Assembly (NCBI GenBank): GCA_025667525.1
Contig: CM046875.1
Span: 208,316,271 to 208,380,270 of the forward strand
DNA: 64,000 bases
Reading direction: 5' to 3'
From: Glebionis coronaria
Lineage: Eukaryota; Streptophyta; Magnoliopsida; Asterales; Asteraceae
Positions 44,602 to 56,639 of the stretch are shown here, piece by piece. A program made the position numbers and the translations under genes. Positions within the stretch are counted from its first letter, which is position 1. The number at the start of each line of letters is the position of its first letter. Under the pieces are notes generated by a model. It was not told the origin of the DNA. It was given only the letters and a program-made list of their open reading frames with translations, and ran no database searches.

Positions 44602-45609
44602 ATGAAGATGCAGGTAGATTTTCATATGCCTGAAGTTGTTACCATGTATTTCAAGTGGGAAGAAAAGATTACAGAAAATCCAGACATGACTTTGTCAGAG
44701 AAGATATGGGGTTTGGAGATTTTCTTGAGAGTTCAAAGTGATTGCAATATCATTTTGAAGCATAGAGCCAACAGGGTACTTTATGAGAGAAAGAGGGACA
44801 GAAGAGAGCTTTATTACATGCTTCTTAGGTGTCATCAGACTGGATGGACATATGCGAAGTTAAAGAAGCTTTCTTTTGATCAGTTGGAGTACTATGCATT
44901 TCCCATTTGGGAACAAGTTTGTGAGGAGAATATCCTTAGGATGCTTGATGTGGAGAGACAGGAAGAGATTGAGGAAGCAATGCAGATTGAGAAGGCTTCC
45001 ATTATACCAAAACCAAGGAAGAAGGGATTCAAGCTTAAATTTGAAAATCTTGATCAGTTGAATCCACATCAGGTAGTGTTGAAGAGAAACATGGTGCTTT
45101 CTCCTTTGGAGGCATCAGATATGGCTGTAGTTTTACCTCTTGACTTCAAGAATCCTATCATCAAGTATGAGGAGGATTCTATTGGTTTTTAGATGATTAC
45201 CAGGGATGGAGGAAAGGTTCATACTTTTACTTCATTTATTTCTTTATTTGCCAGTCTGGATAGGGAGGATGTAGAAACTCTTTGGAGTTTGTTAAAGGAG
45301 AAGTATGAGGCTGAAGCTCCTTCTTCTTTGAATGGAATAAATATTTGGACAACATTCAGAAGAATGTTTTCCCATGATGATGCTGATCCAATATGGTTGG
45401 ATCTGGATGATTTGAGCAGTTTGAAGTGGCATTTGTATTCTGCTGCTGGGGTGTTTTATTTGAGTACTATCAAGTTTTCAAAGTTCTTGCTGATAGATGT
45501 GAAGTATCCATTTTCACAAGGCTTACTGAAGAAATTGATCACCACCAGACTTGAAGTGGACTACACCAGTGATGTTAGCATGGACTTCATGAGATTCATT
45601 TATTCTTAA
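44602..45609 (+). pseudogene. Third ORF of element F, C-terminal domain only
   Basis: It begins in mid-domain at MPEVV-like sequence just right of element H and matches the E protein from about 40290 on (RDRRELYYMLLRCH, SPLEASDM, YSAAGVFYLS). One TAG at 45190-45192 replaces the Trp codon seen in E at the same place; the frame then continues to a TAA at 45607-45609. The good conservation of this domain between E and F suggests it was under selection in the family. Confidence 0.8.
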
Positions 45610-45689
45610 ATTCAGGAGCAGGTTTTTGTTTGTAAGAATCCTCTTTGTATTTTGTTTTATTCAGAAACTTGATCATTAGTATAAGTATC

Positions 45690-45705
45690 AAGTTTAGGGG
45701 AGGAT
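45690..45705 (+). other. 3' polypurine tract of element F
   Basis: AAGTTTAGGGGAGGAT directly before the LTR, as in element E. Confidence 0.85.
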
Positions 45706-46210
45706 TGTTGGGAATAAAATTAAGCTACATCACTATGCCGTTGACAAAGGGATTTCAACCGCTGACAAGAGTAAATCAAGCGCTAACAAAATGAGCACTG
45801 ACAAGAGAAATTCAAGCGCTGACAAGAGAGATCCCTGCTACAACAGGATACTTTGTCAACACGTTTTGATATGTTAGGAAGATATACATTGCATATTGTA
45901 TTTTCTATAGTTATCTTGATATATCTTCCTAGAATAGTTGACAAGTTAGATTATTGTACAAGGCTCCTTGTTCTATAAAAGGAGACCTTTAGGTTTATGT
46001 TTTACATATGTTCTGAATACTTTCATTGTACCTCATTGATAATCAATTCAAGTGAAAGTTTGGTAAACATTGTGTTTTGCTGTGTTCTTCATTCTAAGTG
46101 CTAATTCCGCATAACTCTTAGATTGTCATTAACACAAAGTTTCTCTAAGTGTTATACTTGGTTCAACCTCGATAACACAAAGCTAAATCGATCTAAGTTT
46201 AGGATCAACA
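45706..46210 (+). repeat. Element F 3' LTR (505 bp)
   Basis: It starts TGTTGGGAATAA and ends AGGATCAACA. TATAAAAG is at 45974-45981. Phased units lie at 45737-45825. Confidence 0.9.
45737..45825 (+). repeat. 21-bp phased motif array, element F LTR
   Basis: Units start at 45737, 45758, 45779, 45794 and 45815, spacings 21, 21, 15, 21. This is the same order as in the E LTR although the rest of the LTR has diverged. Confidence 0.9.
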
Positions 46211-46991
46211 CCAATTAGGCTGATTTGTTGGATTAAGGGATTTGGGAATTTTAAGGTTTGTGATAAAAAGGGGTGTTGTTTGATTTGTTATTGGGGATAA
46301 GAGGGTGTTTAGCGCCATGGTTTGTAATATTAGATACGATTTGAATTTGTATTTAATATTAAAACCGGGTTTAGGTTAGCTGGGTAATTGGGTGGGTAAA
46401 GGGATTTGGTTGGGCTTTTGTAATGGGCTGGGTCGGTTTAGGGTCTAAGTGGGTTTACTTTGGACGGTTTTATCCCCTAAAGTTTGTAAAGCATGGCAAA
46501 TCTCTCCCAAACTTCTTAACAACTGATTATGGCAAGTTTTTTTGTATTTATCATTGACCAAATTACAAAAACAATCGTCTTAACTTAGTAATCTTGAAAG
46601 AAGGACTAAGTATGCAATATGAGCATTCTTCAAGGGCTTGTTTTATCATATCTTGAAACTTTAAGGACTCTAATGTAATCATGAGTTTTACAAGGGCCTA
46701 AAGTCACAAGTCTTCAAACTTGAGGGACCAATCTTGTAATTTCTTAAAACTTCAAGGATTTTTATGGAAAATCAATGTTCGGGTCCGGTTCTTTGGGCAA
46801 CTTCATTTCCCGTGTTCGTTTTTTCTTGATTCTTGTAATATTTTGTTGATTTCATGATATCCGAACCTACAAACACACAATGAACAAACACACAATGAAT
46901 AAACACAAAGGGTTTTGCACGGTTTTATGATATTTTGTACATTTTAAGCCCGATTATGTCAATGAGACCATGTATAATTGTGGTCTCTTCA
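46211..46991 (-). repeat. Element B 3' LTR, truncated by element F
   Basis: On the minus strand it starts TGAAGAGACC after a purine tract ending GTATGGGTGCG. The U3-start hairpin is GAGACC 46964-46969 with GGTCTC 46982-46987, 12-nt loop. Scattered similarity to the start of element A's LTR (phrases around GGTCCCT and AAAATTAC) is seen. Confidence 0.75.
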
Positions 46992-48740
46992 CGCACCCAT
47001 ACTAAACCATTTCCATGCCCTCACGTAATGCTAGAATTAAGTATTGTAGCACTTTCAAAATTCATTTTTATTCGAACATTTATTGAAAGTAAATTTAAAT
47101 TAACTACTAAATGAATTTTAGACATAATGTATTGTTTTCATCGCAAAATTGGACTTTTAAAATCATAATAAGAACACGTGAATGCCTCATAGAGATAAGT
47201 TTGTCGTCTTCGATTTTCACTTAATTCCATGCTAAGCGTGAAACAAAATCATTGTCTTTATAAGTTAGTAATGCTAAAACTACTCATATGCCTTAATCAC
47301 GTACTTAAACTCCCTTATTCCTAAGGTATATCTCTTATATTTTATTTTTGTCTTAATGATCATGAGGATACATTTTTTACTTATACGTGAATAGAGGTTA
47401 GGTCCAAAAACCGAGTCTTAACTGTGTAATCAAAATCATTACATTTGTAACCTTTCCTAATAGTGACGATGTCAAAAATTTAAGTCAACAAATAAGATTC
47501 GATAAACACGGTTTTATAACGGTTTTGAACATTTGACTTATTACCATGAATTTTATTACCCGCCTCATGATCGGTGGCTTTGATTATCATGGTTTACCTC
47601 TATCTTTTATTTAACTCCGCCACGGAGCTTTTATTATGACTTCGGTCTTGCCTTGTCTTTTATTTAACCTCGCTATGATGTGTTTATTATGACGAACACA
47701 GGCGAATTTTGGATCTTCAATGCTTCAAGTTTTAAGATATTCACTTTCAGTTTTGCATAGATTTTTCAGATTTGTGAGCTTTAAGTTTTTGCTTGATTTA
47801 GGTGAAGAGGAACTTAAAATTATTATTGGGGGACGCTTTCGATTATTCGGTTTGCCAATACTTCAAAACCGTGACGCTAGCGAATCCTAAGTGTTTTCCC
47901 AATTTAATTACATGGAAACTACTAGAATTAGCTAAACAATAACAATAGAGATTAAACCGCTAAGTCAATATTTATTAATAATTTATTAAATTAAAGCGAT
48001 TTTAGAAAAAGTAATACGAGTACTCTACGTTTAGCATATTTACTTAAATTAACGCTATCATTTCTCGTCCTCAATTTAATGAGACTTAGCCTAATATAGT
48101 TAAGGAACGAATCTAAGTGCTCAACACGCACGGTCGAGTAAAAATTACTCTTATTCTCACCATCGGAAAACCTACATTCGTGTCTTAAACACTTATGAAA
48201 AACGAGAAAGTTTTTAAAATTTTGCCGTTTTTAGCCTTATTTTGCAACAAAACGATAACAAAAAGATGCAAATTAGATTGCGTGATGACGTAAGCAAGGT
48301 GAAGTATCTATTCACCCCCATACTTAAACTAAACATTGTCCTTATTGTTTCGAGTCTAAGGGTGAAACACCCCTATACTAGAGACAAAAAGTCGAATGTT
48401 TAATCTCGAGAATGGAAAGGGTAAAACGGATAATCTAAACTCCGTTTATGAATTATGCTAAAAGATAATCGTTAGAACGTAAAATGATATCACCGGATAT
48501 CAGAATCTTCAAAGCAACGATGGAAGCTCGAGTGATACGTAAAACGAACACGAGAGGCTTCAATGCTGACGATGATCCTAATAAATCACAATCACAAACA
48601 ACCACAGAACAAAGGTTGGAAGAAAACAAGTCCCCTCACATTAAACTATGTTAGAAAGGAATAATATTTACAAGGATAATGATGGGAACTTCCCCACGAG
48701 GCACCTTGTTTTTGATAGCTGAGTCAAGAGCTCGACTCGA
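46992..48740 (-). other. Element B 3' UTR
   Basis: Non-coding. Long stretches match element A 10800-12229 in reverse, best at 48060-48200, with AATAAA-type words at 47570-47700 and an internal purine tract at 48325-48345. Hairpins lie at the inner end: TGAGTC 48720-48725 with GACTCG 48734-48739, and TGGG 48683-48686 with CCCA 48693-48696. Confidence 0.75.
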
Positions 48741-48759
48741 ATCTCTATAAATGTGATCA

Positions 48760-50101
48760 TTTAGGGATTATCATGGTATGGTCATTTTTTGTGGGTCTTA
48801 CATGACAAAAAAGGCCCAAAAAGCAACCGGTATTAAGTACTAAGTCATTTGATGATGCAAATACCGGGGTCGAAGATGACGTCCTCATTTTCATAGGATA
48901 AACGAAACAACGCCACTTCAAACAACGTCCCAAAGGGACAGAAGAAAATGGATGGGAAGTAGAAGGGTGGGACAATAGGTGGGTCAAAAGATTAAGCTAC
49001 TCGAGGTAGACTCACACCAAGAAAACAAATAATTTTTCCATTTATTGCATCGGTGGAATACCAAGATTTCCCTTTATAAGCAATTCCGGGATCGAATATT
49101 CGTCCTCAGTGGAGAAATGTGAGGAAACATAAGGGCTTCCTCCACACTAAAACCAGACACACCATCATCAAAAGTAGTAGACGAGGTGGTAGTACTTAAT
49201 ACACGCGGTGATGACGAAGTTAAAATAGGGACATCATTCAAATTAAGATAAAAATCTTTCCCTTTTTCATCATTTTGAACTCCTTATGAAAACCTGATTT
49301 ACCATTAATTAAGTTACAAATATTTGGCGTCTCTAACTCAATATTAGTCACACTAAAGATTCTCACATTAAGGTCATGGGTAGTGGGAGGAGATTGTATA
49401 AATTTTCAAAACGGTGGTTAATAAAAAACTCATCTCCCTCGGGGTCAACATAAACGTCATCATCCTCAAGATCGTTAACCTCATCGATTTCTTCATCATA
49501 AATAGCCTCATCAAACCAAGGTTTTTCAAAGCCGTCATTACAAATTTTGGAAACTCTCTTGAAAAGATTGCGATCAAGCACAAAACCAACATTCTTTTGT
49601 GGGGATTGTTGATAAGCTAAATCCTCACAAATGTTGTTAACGACATTCTCATTTGAGGAGTGTTGATTAGGTAACTCCCCGAGAATGGAATTTTTGGTCA
49701 CGTGAGTTGGTTCGCCATTATGAAGAAGACGTTCCGACTCTATAATTTCGGCCTCGAGATCGATAACTTCATGATCCTTACTTATGGAAAATGGGTCAAT
49801 ACGAGAAATTTCTCTTTGGATTTGTTCCTCGATCTCGGGGTCAAACTCAAAATCACCATACTCTCCACATGAAGAATTATTTTTGGGAGAATCCTCAAAA
49901 ATGGCTTGTGGATTTTTAAGTATGTGATCGATCTCGAAAAAATCACCATTAGGGTCAAAGAAAGAGTCGATGTGAGCACTCACAACCATGGTCTTATAAG
50001 TCAAAGGACTATGCTTAGGTGAACTTTCAATGAGGGGTGAAATTGCCTTGATGTTCGTAAAATCCTTAGCCTTAATAGATATTGGGCTAGGAGCAAAAGA
50101 C
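48760..50101 (-). pseudogene. Acidic ORF remains of element B
   Basis: The longest open stretch (50101-49363 in element sequence; the apparent N-terminus to 50232 comes from K1) is Asp/Glu/Asn-rich with no known domain. Further along the minus strand two degenerate copies of an IFDPGI motif occur, near 49090 and 48870, as at the end of the element C ORF. Frames are broken by several stops. It fills the place where pol would be expected. Confidence 0.6.
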
Positions 50102-53100
50102 TGTGACAACCCATAAATTTCACAAGTGTGATATATGCTATGATTAAATGGATGTGGAAAATCCATTAGAAATTTTTGCTTTTTATGCCTTACTTGGTAA
50201 GATGAATTGTTTTCCACAACCTGAACTGCCACTTCAACATATTCCTATATGTTGTAAACACAATGATATATCAAGTATAAAGTACTAAAAGTGATCTAAT
50301 AAGTTCAATATTAATAAGAACATCTCAAATGTAACTATGATGCCCTAAATTCCTTTAGAAACCCTATAATCCCTATAAATAAGTTGTGAACTCAAGAGTG
50401 GTAAACTATGAATGCAGAATACATATGAATAAGTGATTATGGATTATAAACAAGTTATAAACTATATTTTGAAGACATAATAATACCTAAGAATGTTAAG
50501 AAGAAACTATACAAAGCTAAGTACAAGTAAATATACATAATAGTCTAGATCATCTCCTAGAAACCCTTGGTAAACAATATTTTAAGCAATATAACTACAT
50601 AATATCTATGTAAAAGTATCAAATACAATATACTAAGTATAATCTATCATATAAAGGAAAGGTAATTGATCACAAAACACTAATATGTACTAATCTCAAG
50701 CTAATTACAAGTTAAGACCTAGTAACCAAGATTAACATATAAAATCCATTTTACATTGAATTAGAGTCTAATATTTTGCAACTAATTATAAAACTCAACT
50801 AAGTATCATATTAAGATTATACATTTATTTCAATACAAGTTACAAGTTAATAAAGCATAAACTACCAGTTATCAAATAATAGGTTCTTAAGCTCCCATAA
50901 TTATACCTAGATTATGATTACCCTATGCAAACCCTTAAACTAAGAATGTAGAAACCCTAGAAGTCATAAACACACTATATAAGACCTAGAATAAGCTTAC
51001 ATTAAGATATAAACCCTAATTACCCAAGATAAAAAGTCATTAGGCTTAGCTCAGTTGGCCACCAAAGTTCCACTAAGTGGTTTCTTTGGGGGAGGTTTCC
51101 TGGAGGTCTTGGGTTCAAGACCTGCCAAGGGCCTTTTAGGAGAAGCGGATAGGAGTATAACATAAATAGGTGAAGGTTCGAAGAAGACATTCTTCCGCTT
51201 GGATGTCATTGCACGATTCGACCAACTAACAACTAACACTTGTCGTTCTAAAAAACCCCTTATATTAAGAAATCTACATAGAATCACTACCTAGTCTTTT
51301 AGGACAAGTCTATAAACACTTAAATCATTTAATTAAGGTTATTATATTATGTTAAAAACATGTACAAGTACCCTTAAGCACAAGGTACAAGATTTTAATG
51401 CATGACTTGTAAATTAGGTCATAATATGTATTTTCACCCTTTAGACATGTTTACTTAGAATAACTTAGTAAAACCAACACGAGGACTTTATGAACACACT
51501 AAGGAAAATGTAGGAAGTATAATGAGTTTACATCAGTAGCTAAATCAAGGATAATGACTTTTACTAAGATTTAGCCCTAGATCATTAGAAACCCTAACCC
51601 GCCTAGGTTTTTTTTCCTAATTTCACCTTAAACCTCTATTAAACTTCAAACCAAAGACCCAAACTTCTTAATTACAATGTTGAAACCCTAATTATACCCT
51701 AATACATCACTAATAACATTCCTAATCCCTTAATCACCAAAATTACAAACCATAAAGTTATAAGCCCTAATTTAGACCCGGTATTACATTTTCCCTCCAA
51801 AAACCATTTCAAACCTTTCCTTCCTATTTTCAAACTTAGGAAAAAATATTTTAGGATAAATAGAAGATATTTTCAAGCCAAGAAACCAAGAAAATAGGTG
51901 CATAAGCTACTTGATGGCCATTTCTCTTCCATATACCAATTCGTGGGTTTAAAACCTTCCAATACCTCTTCTATGGATTTTTTATGTACCTAGGCTCTAA
52001 AAACTTGCATAGATATTCCTTAGCCTTCCTTAGTCACTAACATAGCTGTGTTACACGTTTGATGGCCTTTCTTGGAGCTTAAGGATTGAAACTAGTATAA
52101 ATATGGGCGAATACACATACTTAGAACTTGCACCCCGTTTACTTTGTATCTCCATTACCCATTCTGTTTTCCACTTCTATACATATCCTAGGACTCTTAG
52201 AATACTAGAAACCAAGTCTAGAAGGAAGCCATTGAAGCTCTTGTAGCTTTGATAGCAAGTAGTGCTCATAGGAAGCCATAAGGAGCCCTTTTGGAGCTAC
52301 CTAGGTATTCTTTCTTCTTTTTTTTGGTAACCGTGATTTCTGAATCATTGGCCGAATAATCCACGAGGTTTGAGCCCACCGCCACACAGACTCAACCCAT
52401 GTAAATCCCTCCCTTTTCAGGAGGTTGGTGTTTATAAAATGGCTTTTGAGTATGATAGCCCGGACAATGGTGCTAGAATTACAACCAAATATTAAATTAA
52501 ATAATATATAACTAATACTTAAAATATGAAACTAAAGATCAATACTTGATACTATACATAATGTGTTAATCTAGGTTTATGTGAGATAAAGTTGTGGTTT
52601 GTGTGATCAAGTTGTTTATCTGTGAATGAAACATATATTATATAGCTCAGACTTTATGGACCTCAACTGAGTTCATGGCCTCACTAGATCTAATTTATAA
52701 ATGATTTGAAAACCCGTGAGGGGGATATATGCTAAACTAGAATACAAGTATTTTTGTATGCTGCCTGACCTGATTATAGACACTACGTTTACTTATTGCC
52801 ATTAAGTCCCTTTTTAATCATAACCGTTCATCATTCTAGAAAAGAACGCTAATAAATAGTACTATTTAGGACTTACATCCCTTATCTGGGCAAGTCATGC
52901 TTGTTCACGGCTAAAGGTTCCTACCTTGGCTAAACATATACACTTTATTTTGCTAAACTCAGGAGTTTGGCAAACTACCTGTATAAGGGCAATTTGTTGG
53001 TTACTGATATGTCAAGTAGCGGTGTACGAGCTAGTGCAATAATAAGTGATGATTTTATGTGAGCGAGTAACAACGTAGCTCAGGAAAAGGATCTTGTATT

Positions 53101-53400
53101 CAAAATTAGTTTAAACCTATGAATTCACTCAACCATTATGTTGATTTTAAGCATATATCTCAAGTATTAATGATTGTTAGCATGAAGCAACATGAGGATG
53201 GCATTAAGAGGCACAAGACTGAAATTATTATCAAAGATTTTGGGAACCTTATATTGTAAAACTCTGGTTTTTCAATGATATATAAAGAAAGTTGATTTAA
53301 TCACTCTTTTGTGTTGTTTTCTTTCATTATGACTTGTGTTCTATGAAGTAATACCCCGGATCAATGTTCCGCTACATAAAGGTAAAATGGGGGTGTTAAA
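50102..53400. repeat. K1: long LTR, probably a solo LTR (3.3 kb)
   Basis: It begins TGTGACAACCC and ends GGGGGTGTTAAA, imperfect inverted ends of the gypsy (Tekay/Del-like) kind. Flanking pentamers AAGAC and AAGGC could be a decayed target-site duplication. The first ~510 bp match K2 at 55732. No ORF of note is present. The AT-rich body holds a SINE at 51041-51255. Orientation is uncertain: the minus strand would give the commoner TGTAACACC-like start. Confidence 0.6.
51041..51255 (+). mobile_element. tRNA-derived SINE inside K1
   Basis: The head has a polymerase III A box TAGCTCAGTTGG (51047-51058) and B box GGTTCAAGACC (51112-51122), 54 bases apart as in plant SINEs. A body of about 130 bp and a short A-run near 51250 follow. 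No clear target-site duplication was found. It is not a tRNA gene: no acceptor or anticodon arms fold around the boxes. Confidence 0.7.
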
Positions 53401-55731
53401 AAGGCACTTCAATTTAATTAGAATTTGATGCCTCAAAGTCATGGTCATTCGAAGGTGGTGATAACAAGTCCATATTGGTCATTGTCGTGATAGAGCTAAC
53501 GTTTTCCTCCGGAATTGGTTGGCCACTTGATTCGTCAAATAAATCCGAAAAAGATTAGTCCATACATTTTCTTAAACCTTTTTCAAGTAAGTAAATATAT
53601 TCTTTATCATTGAAATCTTCATCTTGAAAACTTTTATTTTTAATCCTTTCAAAACATGAATCAAGCCTCATTTTTTCCGCTAAAGTAAACATGTTTTTAC
53701 AAGTATTAGTTTTTGAAATCTCGGTGTTGCTTTGATCATTTTGTTCATGGGATTTACTTGTGAAAATTTCCATCTTATTCTCCTTATATTTCATAGTCAA
53801 TTTCCCACTATGAACATCGATAGGGCATTTAGGGTCATACTTGTAATCGGAAATGATGAAGTCCGTGGGAAAAGTGAAATTTCCAATCTTAACATATACG
53901 TCATCGGCTATACCAATTGGTTTAAGTGGGATACAATTGGCTAGCTCGATTGTCATGTTAGTGGGGATAAAATTAGGCAATTTCATCAATTTCCAAAGAG
54001 AATGAGGCATGAGATTTATGCAAGCACCTAAATCGGCAAGGGTTAAACATCCCTCAATCTAGGTAAAATCACAAGATAGAAGAAATTAGCCCGGGTCTTC
54101 TTCCTTTCTCGGTATATGCCTTTTAGCTTTTCGAAGAATAATCTAAGCACAAGTTTCTTCAAGGTGGACTTTTGTTAGGTCAATGAAACTCTCTTTTTGA
54201 ACGATGGGTGGAATTTGAGTTACACGAGAATGTGCACTCTTTTCCTTGGTCACCACCTTCTTTCCCTTGACTTTTGAACACGAAGACGTTTTTAAGGTCG
54301 AGGGTAGAGACGAATGCACAACTTTAAAACCATCAAGGTTAGGGGTAATCACACGACCTTTTCCATGTGACAATGTAGTGGCTTTAACGTGTTCCTTCGG
54401 GTTAGTCACAGCGTTACTAGGTAAAGCACTCGAAGACGAACGCGACGGTTTATTCATAATAGCCGCAAACATGTTTTTGATCTCACGTTGACCTTGCTCA
54501 ATTTTATTATTTTGACCTTTCAAAGTGGTGGAAATTTTGTTTTTCAAATTACCAATTTGTCCCTCTAACCTTTCCATATTAGCATCATTGGATTCCATGT
54601 ATTTTTAAAAATCATTTAAAAAACCGCTTTTGATCTTGATTAAAGTTTCCTTGGTTTTGATTATTTCTTTGAAAGTTCTATTGATTGTTGTTTTGAAAAT
54701 TTGAATTTGACCTTGATTAAAATTCATGTTTTGATTGTTGTTGTTAAAACCTCGATTTTGCCAATTTAAATTTTGACCTTGATTATATCCTCCTTGATTT
54801 CCTTGTTGGTTGTTTCCTTGAAAATTGTTACGATTTTAAAAATTGTTGCCTTGATTACTATAATTCGTTTGTGATGGACCGGCGTTATTTTGATTTTGAA
54901 AATTTCCATTAACATATTAACACTCGACGTTTGGCCATCCGTAGCTGCACACTCGTAATAATTATGTGGTCCACCACAAAACATACACGAAACCTCAACC
55001 GCTTTCACCGTAGCGGGAGCGTCTTTCTTTTGCATCTCAATCAAGAACGAAGTAAAGACATTAGTCAATTTATCGACTTTCGCATCAACCCTATCAATAT
55101 CGTAATTAACATGGCTAACATTGGCGACAATGGCAACACTCTGGGTGCTACGGATTTGGAAAACCTTAGATCTTTTATAGATAATCATTAACGCGTCTTT
55201 CGGAGTTTTACACAAAAAGTTTCCGCCCACGGCAAAATTTAACGAATCTTGCTCGTGAAGATGAAGACCGTTAAAAGTGTCGATTTGGTGCAAATCGGAA
55301 AATCCATGATGAGGAAATTGCCTAAGAAATTCCTTAAAACAATCCTACGCGTCTCTAAACGATTCATTTGATTTTTGTTCAAATCTTGTAATCTCGTTTT
55401 TGAAAAACGTGGTCTTTGACGGTGGAAAAAAATGATTAACGAATTTGGAAACGAGATCGTCCCAGATAACTATGGAGTTAGGTGGTTCTTTCTCGTACCA
55501 ATCCTTGGCGGGGCCATCGAACGAGTACGGAAAAAGCATAAGTTTGATGACATCGGTGTAAACATTCTTAAACTTGCTCGTAGCTAAAAGATGATTAAAA
55601 ATTCTGAATGTGATCGTGAGGATTATCCGCCTCACGACCCTTAAACTTTGTCGCTTGAATTAAAGATAACATTCCCGATTTGATTTCAAAATTTTCCGCT
55701 TCGATTTCGGGAATTACGATCGTGTCTCTAT
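53401..55731 (-). pseudogene. gag: Gag-protease remains of element B
   Basis: At the 55731 end the frame matches the element A Gag just before its capsid domain. Fragments at 55635-55345 (capsid), 55293-54766 (with CMFCGGPHNYYEC knuckle) and 54598-54143 (coiled coil, Lys/Ser-rich linker) follow with several stops and shifts. The protease DLGAC active site is near 54040, and the ORF at 54010-53555 continues it, lacking the flap-side LILGRS-type segment seen in A. After a TAA at 53555-53557 an acidic tail stays open for about 45 codons up to the K1 junction. Confidence 0.75.
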
Positions 55732-56252
55732 TGTGACAACCCATAAATTTCACACAAGTGTGTTATATGTTATGATTAATGGAAGTGGAAAATCTATTAG
55801 AAATGTTTGCTTTATATGCCTTACTTGGTAAGATGAATTGCTTCTCACAACCTGAACTGCCATTTCAACATATTCCTATATGTTATAAACACACAATGTA
55901 TATATCAAGTCTAATGTACTAAAAGTAATCTAATAAGTTCAATATTAATAAGAACATCTCAAATGTAACTATGATGCCCTAAACTCCCTTAGAAACCCTA
56001 AGATCCCTATAAATGAGTTGTAAACTCAAGAATGGTAAATTATGAGTGGATAATACATATGAATAAGTCATTATGGATTATAAACAAGTTATAAACTATA
56101 CTTTAAAGACATAATAATACATAAGAATGGTAAGAATAAACTATACAAAGCTAAATACAAATAAAAGTACATAATAGTCTAGATCGTCACCTAGAAACCC
56201 TTGGTAAACAATGTTTCAAGCAATAAAACTACATAATATCTATGTACAAGTA
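55732..56252. repeat. K2: fragment of the K LTR family
   Basis: It starts TGTGACAACCC and matches 50102-50612 with scattered differences; its other end is cut by element I. Confidence 0.75.
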
Positions 56253-56546
56253 TGAGGGTTTGCTATTTTATATGATCTGGTGGTCTAGTTGGGTGGTAGA
56301 TGGTGGTAGCCATGGCTAGAGAGAGAGAGAGAGGTAGAAGTAGGTGTTTCTAGAGAGAGAAAGACAAAGTGTATAATAAAATGAGAAAAACATAAACAAC
56401 AACCCCTCCTTGGAAGCCTAGGAGGGGTATATATAGTCACTCACGCATACATACTATACATCGTTTTCTAGTCTAGTCTTTGCGTGAGTGACTATGATAA
56501 CTAATTGGAATTCTTAAATGTCGTCACATAAAGTGAATTTCCAACA
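56253..56546 (-). repeat. Element I: copia LTR (294 bp)
   Basis: On the minus strand it starts TGTTGGAAATTCAC and ends AGCAAACCCTCA. The TATATATA box is at 56436-56429. It includes an AG microsatellite (56318-56332). It is related to the element H LTR at its start. The purine tract on its right makes it a 3' LTR. Confidence 0.7.
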
Positions 56547-56639
56547 ATCTTCCCCCATGGGACGACGTGTAGAATTCCTTACAATATTTTTCCTAAAAAG
56601 TACATAATGATTAAGAACAACAGCTTCCATGAAGCGTCC
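56547..56639 (-). other. 3' internal remnant of element I
   Basis: Minus-strand purine tract CATGGGGGAAGAT next to the LTR, then about 80 non-coding bases up to element J. Confidence 0.6.

Larger units (their letters stand above)
44598..46210 (+). mobile_element. Element F: 3' part of an E-like copia element
   Basis: C-terminal domain of the third ORF, purine tract and 3' LTR, all similar to but clearly diverged from element E. The left side is cut by element H; the right end lies inside the 3' LTR of element B. Confidence 0.85.
46211..55731 (-). mobile_element. Element B: old Athila-type relic, split by K1
   Basis: Minus-strand order: gag and protease remains (55731-53557), insertion K1, acidic ORF remains, hairpins, 3' UTR, purine tract, 3' LTR (46991-46211, cut by F). 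The 3' UTR is homologous to that of element A. No RT, RNase H or integrase is recognisable between protease and 3' UTR. The 5' part beyond 55731 is lost behind K2. Confidence 0.75.

Noticed and set aside
49363..50232. One 289-residue gene reading from K1 into element B
   Set aside because: The first ~44 residues come from K1, the rest from B; the join is an insertion junction.
51041..51125. tRNA gene
   Set aside because: Only the polymerase III A and B boxes are present; no cloverleaf folds, and a SINE body follows.
53401..55731. K1 and K2 as the two LTRs of one element enclosing 53401-55731
   Set aside because: There is no primer site or purine tract at either inner junction, and the enclosed sequence is Athila-type gag that continues element B.
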